Source: Oidiodendron maius Zn (Eukaryota > Ascomycota > Leotiomycetes > Myxotrichaceae). From it: a stretch of DNA of 64,000 nt. Under the pieces are notes generated by a model that was given only the letters and a program-made list of their open reading frames with translations, made no database searches and was not told the origin of the DNA. Location of the stretch: the NCBI GenBank assembly GCA_000827325.1, contig KN832872.1, positions 620,001 through 684,000 of the forward strand, in the 5' to 3' direction. This document shows positions 55,914 to 64,000 of this stretch, piece by piece. The position numbers were made by a program, and so were the translations under genes. Each line of letters begins with the position of its first letter. Position 1 is the stretch's first letter.

Positions 55914-57536
55914 TTATGTGATCAACTCCGCCGTAGAATCTGTCGTTTGATTTAAACCATTCGGTTCCCCAGAACCTGGAATAATGAGCTCCTCCTTCCC
56001 TTCATCATCCACAAACTTCCTCTCACTGACATGTTCCCTGCTACCGTCCGCTACCCAGACCTTATCCTCAAACTTACCCCTTTTCTGCCCTTCCACGTGC
56101 TTGAATGAACATGTAGGGTTCAAGCAGGGATTGAACTTGCATAGGGTGGTGACGTGAGTAAATTTGCAATTCGGTGTGACGCAATCGGCACCATTTCTGC
56201 AAATGGGCATTGAGGGGTGCCTGAAAGGACAGTTGGATCCGTTTGCACAGTTTGGAAAGAACTTGCAATCCTGCTCAGTTTGGTGCGCTAGTTTCTGAGC
56301 TGGAGATGGGTGTCTGCCAGAGCATTTAAAATTCTTACATGCAGCCCCGAAAGCGCACACATCGCTTGTGTCAATAGCGGTGCCCGGCGGAGCAGCCGGC
56401 GATTGATGAGCGTATGGGCAGTCTTTTTTGGTGCATGAGAGGTTAAATTTGCAGACTGAATCGGGGGAAGGCTCGGCCTTATCAGTAATTTCCTGCGACA
56501 TCTGGACATCCATTGACGAGGATGGAGTTTCGTTATCCGTAGCGTGTTGTTGTCCAAACTGGGGTTTTGTTGTGCCGTTTCGAAACCCATGCGGTTGTCT
56601 TTGAGAAGGTTGGACCCGGTCAAATAGTGATTTTCCATGTTGCTGTGGGTGATAGCCATTTCCTCCTCCTTGGCTATGCACCGGCATACCAGACATCATC
56701 TGTTGCTGTTGCTGTGGAGTAAGAAATTGTGCCATCATACGTGATTGCTGCTCAAGCATAGCGAACATCTCATATTGCTGCTGGGGAGTCATGGCCATAA
56801 TATTTGCACCGGCTGCTCCTATTGGCCCACCAATACCTCCCCGACCATTCATGATTCGGCTGCCCCCTCTAGCTTGACCATGCTGTCGGGGTCCGGTAGG
56901 TGGTGTTCGGTGCAAGCCGATCCTTTCATTTCCACCCTGCTGCCGGATTCGATGGAGGGCGGAGTCGCCGGATCTATCCATTGCCTTCGCTAGATGACCT
57001 AGCATTCGCTTGTCTCTAGGATCCCTAGAGCGACTCCCAGCGCCATTTCGCATTGACTTCGGTCCTGTAGGTCTGTTAAACGTTAGCGATCTGATTCCTT
57101 CGAAAATTAAGACTCGAACAAGTTCGACATTCATCGAAGAGAGTTCATACATATTATTTCCACTCGGTTCAGTGGCCTCTCCCATATCGGCATCTTGCTC
57201 CCCACTTTGCGCATCATTATGTTCTGCTCCAGGCTCTTCGTCGACAAATCCATCTGCACCGCTCTGGTCCGAGTTCAAGAGCTCCACTTGTTGAAATAGC
57301 CACTGTGAAAATTCTCTCGCTCCCGGATCGTCTGGTCCAAGATTGAGAAGGTCGCCTGAAAGCTCTGCCGCAATCTGTTCTTGCGTCTTCCCGTTCACGA
57401 GCATGAGAATGATATATTCTGAGAGAGCGGAGTCATCGTCGCCACCGGTACTCCATCCAACCTCCACCAGCTTCGGTTGGATGACGGTATTCAGAGCATG
57501 TGCCAGAGGCGTCTGAAGTGCGACTTCAACGGACAT
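55914..57536 (-). CDS. NAB2: Nuclear poly(A)-binding protein NAB2 (CCCH zinc fingers)
   Basis: Binds polyadenosine RNA in the nucleus, limits tail length and aids mRNA export through the nuclear basket; the counterpart of human ZC3H14. Single exon, 540 aa. The N-terminal PWI-like helical domain is seen in residues 1-95 (PLAHALNTVIQPKLVEVGW, SEYIILMLVNGKTQEQIAAEL, FSQWLFQQV). A Gly/Gln/Met-rich middle has RGG-like RGGSR and QQQQ stretches. Five CCCH fingers lie in tandem in the C-terminal third: CKFNLSC..CPYAH, CAFGAAC..CSGRH, CKFFPNC..CPFRH, CRNGADC..CKFTH and CKFNPC..CSFKH. Yeast Nab2 has seven. The C-tail is acidic. No intron is needed. Confidence 0.93.
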   Translation of the reverse strand: MSVEVALQTPLAHALNTVIQPKLVEVGWSTGGDDDSALSEYIILMLVNGKTQEQIAAELSGDLLNLGPDDPGAREFSQWLFQQVELLNSDQSGADGFVDEEPGAEHNDAQSGEQDADMGEATEPSGNNMYELSSMNVELVRVLIFEGIRSLTFNRPTGPKSMRNGAGSRSRDPRDKRMLGHLAKAMDRSGDSALHRIRQQGGNERIGLHRTPPTGPRQHGQARGGSRIMNGRGGIGGPIGAAGANIMAMTPQQQYEMFAMLEQQSRMMAQFLTPQQQQQMMSGMPVHSQGGGNGYHPQQHGKSLFDRVQPSQRQPHGFRNGTTKPQFGQQHATDNETPSSSMDVQMSQEITDKAEPSPDSVCKFNLSCTKKDCPYAHQSPAAPPGTAIDTSDVCAFGAACKNFKCSGRHPSPAQKLAHQTEQDCKFFPNCANGSNCPFRHPSMPICRNGADCVTPNCKFTHVTTLCKFNPCLNPTCSFKHVEGQKRGKFEDKVWVADGSREHVSERKFVDDEGKEELIIPGSGEPNGLNQTTDSTAELIT

Positions 57537-58543
57537 GTTGGGTAACTTCGATGTCGAGCAGAAAGAATGTTAATCGAAGATCTGTCACGAGGGCGCTTTG
57601 ATGGCGAGGAATCCTTGGTCGAGGACAGCCAAACGCAGCTTTAATCTAGAAATGTCTCTACCGGTGGTCACTGCTCGAGGATAGGGCCGTGTTGGTAGAG
57701 AAAGTGGGCGCCGTTGAGAGTAGTTACCGACTTGAGTTATAAAGATAATATAATGACACCTGAAGGTTGTCGCGACGTGAAATCAAATCAGTTTTCGCCT
57801 CAGGCTTTCCGTAACCACGTGATGATATTATGCTGTACATAGCTAGGTTATTAATCACCGGGACTACAACCACCACAACTGGTGGCAACAGATGATTGTT
57901 TGCCACATCCTTTAACTTTCGTTTATGACTCTCCAAAGATATATATGATACACATTCCTAGTGTATAATGTATATAACGAGAATAGTAAAAATTCTGTAT
58001 GGAAGCGAGAAAAATTGCTACACTTATCATAGCTAGGCTCTCAAGTCGACTCTCATGCCTTATATGCAAGGCTTTAATTCATTCCGGTGGTAAACCCTAC
58101 TCTTGCGTACAATACATTATTCTGCATATTCTATATCCCAAGTTGGAGACCCAGCCTCGGCCAAAGACGTCCGTCAAGGCCGGACGCAACCCATTATTTC
58201 CCCGGAGGCTTTCGCCGTGCATCATTTCAACGCGGTCAGATGCTCGCGCGTAACGTTACCAACTCCATTAAGTCCACTGCCGATTATTGCTGAACAGGGC
58301 AGGAGGTCACCACAATATCTTCTTGAAGTCTGTGATACTGGACCTGCGCTTGATTCCAACGTTATAGCTCTAGGTACTGCTTTAGACTGTTTATGCATGC
58401 AGGTCATTGATTACCCCGGGATAGATAGTAGAGGAGGACGCCGGGCTCGGAGGTACTAGATTTATTGCATGTATCTAAATAGTTTGCATCCCCTCACTTT
58501 TGGATTTGTTTCTGCGATATACTTTTGACCCTGATATTCAATT
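57537..58543. promoter_or_regulatory. Divergent upstream region of NAB2 and beta-hexosaminidase
   Basis: 1 kb between two divergent starts. Overlapping frames of 60-118 codons at 57999-58459 have no motif and I reject them as genes. No tRNA or repeat seen. Confidence 0.5.
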
Positions 58544-60375
58544 ATGTTGTTTCCAACATTCCTAGCATTTACTTTTTGCTCCCAAGTTCTGGCCATATGG
58601 CCTGCCCCGCAATCCATATCTAATGGAAGTGCGGTTTTGTGGATTGAACCAAGTGTCAAGGTCACTTATAATATTAAAAATGTATGGTGGATTCCCTTTC
58701 TTGATGTTTCTTACATTCAAACTGAGCAAGCGTTGGATTCACAGGCCTACAATGCGCCTGAAAACTGGGGTTTCACCAGTTCGTCAATAGTTGAGCCGGC
58801 GATATCGCGGGCCTTGCAGACCCTATTCCAGAACAATTTGGTTCCGTGGAAATTGGTAGCACGCAATACGCTCTCAAGCATTGAGCCGTCGGCAAATGCA
58901 CCCCGCACATACATCACTCATCTTGATATAACCCAGACTGCCCCTGACAAGACCTTCAAGCCCTTGGCAGGTGAAGTTGATGAATCTTATAATCTTACCA
59001 TCTCCAAAAGTGGGGAAGCACAGATCTCTGCAGTTTCAGCGTATGGAGTTCTTCATGGTTTACAAACCTTCATTCAACTGTTCTATCAACATTCTACAAA
59101 TCATGGCATATATACCAATCTGGCCCCCGTCTCCATTATTGACGCCCCAAAGTTCCCGCATCGAGGATTGAACCTGGATGTGTCTCGAAACTGGTTTCCG
59201 AAAGCAGATATCTTGCGTACAATCGACGGACTCTCCTGGAATAAGTTGAATAGGCTTCACTTACATATGACAGACTCCCAGTCGTGGCCAATGGACATTC
59301 CCGCTCTGCCTCTGCTGGCGCAAAAGGGAGCTTATCAGATAAGGCTCTCCTACAGCCCAGCCGATATCCAGGAAATCCAGACGTATGGAGTCCAACGCGG
59401 TGTTGAAATCATCATCGAGTTCGATATGCCTGGGCACACCACCGCCATCGGCCTGGGTTACCCAGATTTGGTTGCAGCATTCGAAGCCCATCCCTGGCCG
59501 GATTATTGTGCCGAACCACCTTGTGGGACGCTCCAACTGAATAATAGCGCAACTGCACCCTTTATGGAAGCCCTATTTGGCGACGTATTGCCAAGAGTTG
59601 CGCCGTACTCGTCATATTTCCATACAGGCGGGGACGAAGTAAATCAAAATGCCTATCTACTAGATCCAACAGTCAAGTCCAGCGACGCGGCAGTTATAGG
59701 ACCCTTGATCCAAAAACTTGTTGATGAAAATCATGCTCGTATCAGAGCCGCTGGGCTTGCTCCTATTGTGTGGGAAGAGATGCTTCTGGATTGGAACCTG
59801 ACTCTGGGAAAGGATGTTGTAGTACAGACTTGGCTCAGTGATGCTTCGGTAGCCGCGGTTACCGCTGCGGGGCACAAGGCACTGGTTGGCAACTACGACT
59901 TCTGGGTAAGACTGGGAATCTTCGCTATATACATATGCTGACCTTTCCGTAGTACTTGGATTGTGGACATGGCGATTGGCTGAACGTACCTAATGGTCCT
60001 GCCTTCCAGGAGAACTATCCATTCAACGATTACTGTTCGCCAGTGAAGAATTGGCGCCTGATATACTCGTACGATCCCCTAAGTGGCGTTCCCGCAGCAC
60101 AACATGATCTGGTTCTTGGCGGAGAAGTACACATGTGGTCTGAGCAGACAGATCCTGTTAATTTGGACGATATGGTATGGCCCCGAGCAAGCGCTGCTGG
60201 AGAAGTGCTGTGGTCAGGAAGGCAGGATGCCAGCGGACAGAACCGCAGCCAGATCTCGGCTGGCCCCAGGTTGGCTGAGATGCGGGAACGTATGGTGAAT
60301 CTGGGAGTCCGTGTTGGGCCGGTGCAAATGGTATTCTGCACTCAACATGATGCAACTGAGTGTTCTCCATCGTGA
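58544..60375 (+). CDS. nagA: Secreted beta-N-acetylhexosaminidase (GH20)
   Basis: Exo-acting enzyme that removes GlcNAc from chitin oligomers; used in wall turnover and chitin feeding. Exons 58544-59905 and 59953-60375; intron 47 nt; 594 aa, the normal length. Signal peptide about 1-17 (MLFPTFLAFTFCSQVLA), cleaved before IWPAPQS. Domain 2 (GH20b, with the internal propeptide-like region) precedes the TIM barrel, which shows GLNLDVSRNWFP, LNRLHLHMTDSQSWP, IEFDMPGHTTAIG, the catalytic pair D364-E365 in HTGGDEVNQ, PIVWEEM, and WYLDCGHGDWLN across the splice. The C-terminal WPRASAAGEVLWSG fits. A lysosomal-type or O-GlcNAcase function is less likely because of the signal peptide. Confidence 0.94.
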
Positions 60376-60989
60376 TTAGTATCTTGTTTAGTGTCTAGAA
60401 AATAATCCATCGACAGCGTACGGCGTAGGACCCTTCGCGTCTTGCGTATACGAAATGATCTTTTAGCAGGTGCTTCTTTACCCCGGATTTTGTCGCCTCG
60501 TTTGTGCACGCGGCGCCGTAAGCTCCCATATCGGCTTTGTCTGGACAGTTGGGCTGCTGGGCCGAGGGAGCCAAATATTCTGCTGTAGGTAGCCGTATGG
60601 CCTCTCCATCACCCTCATCCCCAAGGCCATCCATTCCAATTGCTATCCTGACAGGGGAAATCACATTGAACGGCTGCACACATCTGTCAAACCGTCCGAG
60701 CCTCCCCTTTACCGGAGACCCCACGCCAACCCCGCTGCATGTGAAAGCTCGGTTATAGCTAATTCAGGGCATAGTCCAGCCAGGATGAACCGGTACTGGT
60801 TAGAATCTAGCTCCATTCCCCGCTGGCGCGAGGGGTCCGTCGGTTCGACGGTACAAGTATCTATCTGTGAAGGTCTCTGACTCTGTAGCTGGTCTTGTCT
60901 TCCTCATCTGATCTTGCTGCGCTGAAAGATTAATTAGACCCGCTACATGCGCCGTACTTCGATCGGGATAGGAATCGCGCATTAACAAC
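60376..60989. other. Intergenic region before the P450 gene
   Basis: 614 nt, no supported gene. A minus-strand frame at 60395-60724 is open for 109 codons but starts without ATG and matches nothing I know. Confidence 0.5.
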
Positions 60990-62862
60990 ATGATCGAAGA
61001 CTTGCTAGTAAAAATAAAGGCGTCGCCCAAGAGGCTGGTGATTGGGCTTTTTGGCATCTGGGGAGTGATCTGGTTAAGCAGGCGCATTTCCCGCGAGCGC
61101 AAGATCCGCGCTCTCGGCGGCCATACATCGAGAATCAAGACATGGGCGCCTTACGGTTTGTACTTTTATGCGGTCTCTGTTGTTCTGTTATTTGTCCACG
61201 GCTGACAATGGCGCGTGGCAGACATCGATCTCATCATACGCGCCATTCGCGACACGATGGCGCATCGGAATATGGAGAGCTGGCTGCGATGGTTTAATGC
61301 CTCTGCAAAGTGGACGGTGGAAGCGGCGCCTGGCGGCCGTCGTGTAGTGTTCACTGCGGACCCGGAAAATATCAAGGCCATCCTGGCAACGCAGTTCAAT
61401 GACTACGGCAAAGGTAAGCCATTCCACGATGAGTGGAAGGACTTCCTCGGAGACTCGATCTTTACGACCGATCTTGATATGTGGCATGCCAGCCGACAGT
61501 TGATCCGGCCCCAGTTCATCAAAGACCGGGTGAGCGATCTAGGCATCTTCGAAGAGCATGTCCAGATCTTGATCAAGCAGATCAAGCTGAAGGGATTGAT
61601 GCCAGACGGTCGGCAGGGCAAGGAGCTCGAAGTCAGTGACCTGTTCTTCCGCTATACCCTAGACGCAGCGACTCACTTCCTGCTGGGCAGGAGTGTGGAT
61701 AGCTTGGAGATCCAGGAGCAAGAATTCGCGGAAGCGTTTTCAGAGGCACAGAGGATACAGAATATTATTACGCGAGCAGGGTATGTGCTACGCGCCGCTT
61801 TATGCTCTCCTCTACTAACTAGAGCTACAGCCCGTTCAATCCTTTGATTCCTCGCAAGAATTTTATGAAGGCCATAGCTGTGATCAATGAATTCGTCACC
61901 CCGTACATCGAGGAGACGCTGCGCCTGACCCAAGAAGAGCTCGCCACCAAAACCAAGTCCGAGGAAGGATACACCTTCCTCCACGCACTTGCATCTTTCA
62001 CACGAGACCGTAAGATTCTAAGAGACCAGCTTGTTGCCGTGCTCCTCGCTGGGCGGGATACGACTGCTGGCACCCTTTCGTGGACCTTCTACGAACTTTC
62101 ACGCGCACCTGAGATCACCCGCAAGTTGAGAGAAGAGATCATCCAGCAGGTGGGATTGAATAGAGCTCCAACTTACGACGACTTGAAGTCAATGAAGTAT
62201 CTTCAGGTACGTAGGCCAATTAGTCACATGATGTCTAATTCTCTGTTAGCCACCAAAAAGAGCTGACAGCTAACGACACATTTAAGTACACCATGCACGA
62301 GACTCTCCGTCTGTATCCCAGTGTGCCATTCAACGTACGCCTTGCTCTGAAGGACACTACTCTGCCCCGTGGTGGAGGCCCAGATGGCATGTCTCCCATG
62401 GCCGTCCTGAAAGACACCCCTGTCGGATACAGCACCATTATCATGCAGCGCCGTTTTGATCTGTATCCGCCAGTCTCTCCAACCTTCGCACACCCAAGTG
62501 TTTTTTCTCCCGATAGGTGGGAGCATTGGCAGCCCAAGCCTTGGCAATATATCCGTAAGCTCTCCCAGCCATTCCATCCCCACTCGTCGTGTATTATTCC
62601 TTCGTGAGCCCTCACATCAGACCATATTCCTAACGTATGCGCAGCATTCAATGGTGGCCCCCGAATCTGCGTTGGACAGCAATTCGCCCTCACAGAAATG
62701 GGCTACACGATAGTTCGCGTACTGCAGAACTTTGAGAGGATCGAGAGCCACATGGCTAAGGTAGATGGTGGACAGCCGTGCCTGAAGGCCGAAATTGTGC
62801 TGCAGCCTGGCCAAGGCGTCCGAGTCGCCTTCCTGGAGGGCGAGAAGGGCGAAAAAGCCTAG
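60990..62862 (+). CDS. Cytochrome P450, CYP52-like (alkane/fatty-acid hydroxylase group)
   Basis: ER-bound monooxygenase of the CYP52 clan, whose members hydroxylate fatty acids or n-alkanes at the terminal carbon. Exons 60990-61155, 61222-61780, 61831-62206, 62287-62554 and 62645-62862; introns 66, 50, 80 and 90 nt; 528 aa. N-terminal anchor about residues 15-31 followed by [16 protein letters not shown]-helix [13 protein letters not shown]-helix [15 protein letters not shown], and haem loop [14 protein letters not shown] with Cys465. The meander segment between RRFDLY and FSPDRW is about eight residues longer than I expect ([12 protein letters not shown]); the frame stays open and no credible intron removes it. 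Substrate is inferred from family only. Confidence 0.92.
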
Positions 62863-63286
62863 GCTGTTCCTGAATTGGTGCAAAGGACCTTAACTTTGGC
62901 GGATATTTAAGGCGTTTATTCCCTTGTGTAAATGAATGTAATAATATCTAGAATGAATATAGTAATGTGCAATACCAGATTTGAATTATTATATTTTCTC
63001 TTTCCGCACCAGCTCACTAGGATAAATCTTCCGGCAACTAATTGTTGTGTGGGTTGGGAGGAGAGAAGTACGGCTCGTAGTGATCCTATTAAAGACACTT
63101 TACTCTACCCTGGGAGGACTAAAAGATTAGGAAGACAATGGCCAAGATAGTAGAGATATTATTTCAAGGGCATCACTAGAAGAGAGGGACAAGTACATTC
63201 CCGATATGTCGAATGCCTGTAGCTTACCGCAACCAAACCCAGCATTCCCCAGCAACGCGAAACTCGTCCGCATTCAAATCGGACCA
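62863..63286. other. Convergent 3' region of the P450 and the RING protein
   Basis: 424 nt, AT-rich, no gene seen. Confidence 0.5.
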
Positions 63287-64000
63287 CTACGTACTCGGAT
63301 CTAATCCCCCAATGCTGTCCCGCAAGGAGACCTTGGTTCGGAGCCTCGCATTCCGTCTCCTCCTAGCTCTGCGCACATGGGCCATTTCAATCATAATATC
63401 TCTGGGTTCATCACCATGAACGTCATTCCAATCCCCGCTCCTAGCAAGCCTCTCATTCTCCCACATCCAATAGAAGTCGTTTTCCTCCGATACATTATGG
63501 TGCTCTCGAACGAGATCCTGCCCTACTGATATTTCATTGTCCCAGACGTCTGCCACTTCTGGAGTGATCCCAGCCTGCTCGTGCAAGCTCCATTTGACGC
63601 TATCGGTACGGCAGACCGGGCACGAGAAGGTGTATACTCCTGGTTGGTCCCACATTGTACGGATGCATGTGTAGTGGTAGAGATGGCTGCAATGCAGTCT
63701 CACGATGATGAAGGCCGGCTTAAAGGATTCTTGGCATATGGCACAGCCCCTGTCAAAATTGCAATTCTTGAGAGGTGACGTTTCTGGTTCGGTGCTTGAT
63801 ACTGGATGAATTTGGAAGAGCTGTCCCCAAATGTTGGCCTTACTAGATGGGTTTGGAAATTTGTACTTGCATTCCGGGTCGGTCCTCTCATGGTCCACTA
63901 GTCTATCGATCTCACTATAGAACAAGTTAATAGGCTCAATAAAGTAATCTTGCTCCCCATCTGAAGTATCGAAGACGTAATATAGTTGTCTCCTGCAGTC
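63287..64000 (-). CDS. RING-H2 finger protein (5' partial)
   Basis: Probable E3 ubiquitin ligase. The frame is open to the right edge of the window, so the N-terminus is missing; the visible part is 237 aa ending at TAG/TGA near 63287. Visible start is DCRRQLYYVFDTSDGEQDYF. The RING-H2 finger reads CAICQESF, LHCSHLYHYTCI and FSCPVCR, giving the C-C-C-H-H-C-C-C ligand order. The region after the finger is acidic, then ends in a basic cluster (RRARRRRNARLR) that may be a nuclear signal. No membrane segment is visible. Partner and substrate cannot be named. Confidence 0.82.
   Translation of the reverse strand, partial: DCRRQLYYVFDTSDGEQDYFIEPINLFYSEIDRLVDHERTDPECKYKFPNPSSKANIWGQLFQIHPVSSTEPETSPLKNCNFDRGCAICQESFKPAFIIVRLHCSHLYHYTCIRTMWDQPGVYTFSCPVCRTDSVKWSLHEQAGITPEVADVWDNEISVGQDLVREHHNVSEENDFYWMWENERLARSGDWNDVHGDEPRDIMIEMAHVRRARRRRNARLRTKVSLRDSIGGLDPST

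Noticed and set aside
58087-58459. Overlapping frames upstream of the hexosaminidase
   Set aside because: Several frames are open at once, without start context or recognised domain.
60395-60724. 109-codon minus-strand frame between hexosaminidase and P450
   Set aside because: Starts without ATG and resembles no family I know; not enough to call a gene.
60990-62862. Secondary-metabolite cluster around the P450
   Set aside because: Neighbours are a hexosaminidase and a RING protein; no synthase, transporter or cluster regulator is present.

Overview
This window looks like a core chromosomal segment of a filamentous ascomycete (Pezizomycotina). Genes are dense and sit on both strands, most carry one to six short introns (about 45-100 nt, GT..AG, many with a CTAAC-type branch site), and nearly all encode housekeeping proteins. 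The N-terminus and body of the CYP51 at 2101-3787 resemble, from memory, the CYP51B of Leotiomycetes such as Botrytis, so a helotialean fungus is my best guess; a phylogeny would be needed to settle it. I see no recognisable transposon, viral relic, CRISPR array or rRNA.

Layout. 0-6 kb: 3' part of a DGAT2 acyltransferase, CYP51 (sterol 14-alpha-demethylase), and a PAQR/haemolysin-III membrane protein with a coiled-coil extension. 6.7-10.7 kb: the most distinctive stretch, with an orphan 164-aa protein and two divergently transcribed secreted bacterial-wall hydrolases, a GH24 lysozyme and a CHAP-domain amidase/endopeptidase. Both carry almost the same SH3b module and share a 1.27-kb upstream region rich in PacC-type GCCAAG sites. 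12-22 kb: OST1, hexokinase (with a 652-nt intron), RMT2, and an M1 aminopeptidase with a probable mitochondrial long form. 22-36 kb: DPH4, RTC4, dynactin p50, a SUT-type sugar/H+ symporter, ALG12, YOS1 and a CreB/UBP9-type deubiquitinase. 36-39.3 kb: a 3.5-kb stretch with only one short spliced ORF. 39-48 kb: proline iminopeptidase, Mediator MED14 and ATG22. 49 kb: an intron-containing tRNA-Lys(CTT). 49.7-50.5 kb: a decayed-looking single-pass membrane protein gene. 51-64 kb: aromatic aminotransferase, HEM14, NAB2, a GH20 beta-hexosaminidase, a CYP52-like P450 and a RING protein running off the right edge.

How the genes relate. OST1, ALG12 and YOS1 all serve the early secretory pathway, and ALG12/YOS1 share one short divergent promoter. 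DGAT2, CYP51 and the CYP52-like P450 act on lipids and sterols. The lysozyme/CHAP pair would cut the glycan and the peptide parts of peptidoglycan respectively and is best read as a secreted antibacterial or bacteriolytic set, probably pH-regulated. Gene models are my own hand splicing from frame continuity and family motifs; no search or transcript data were available.
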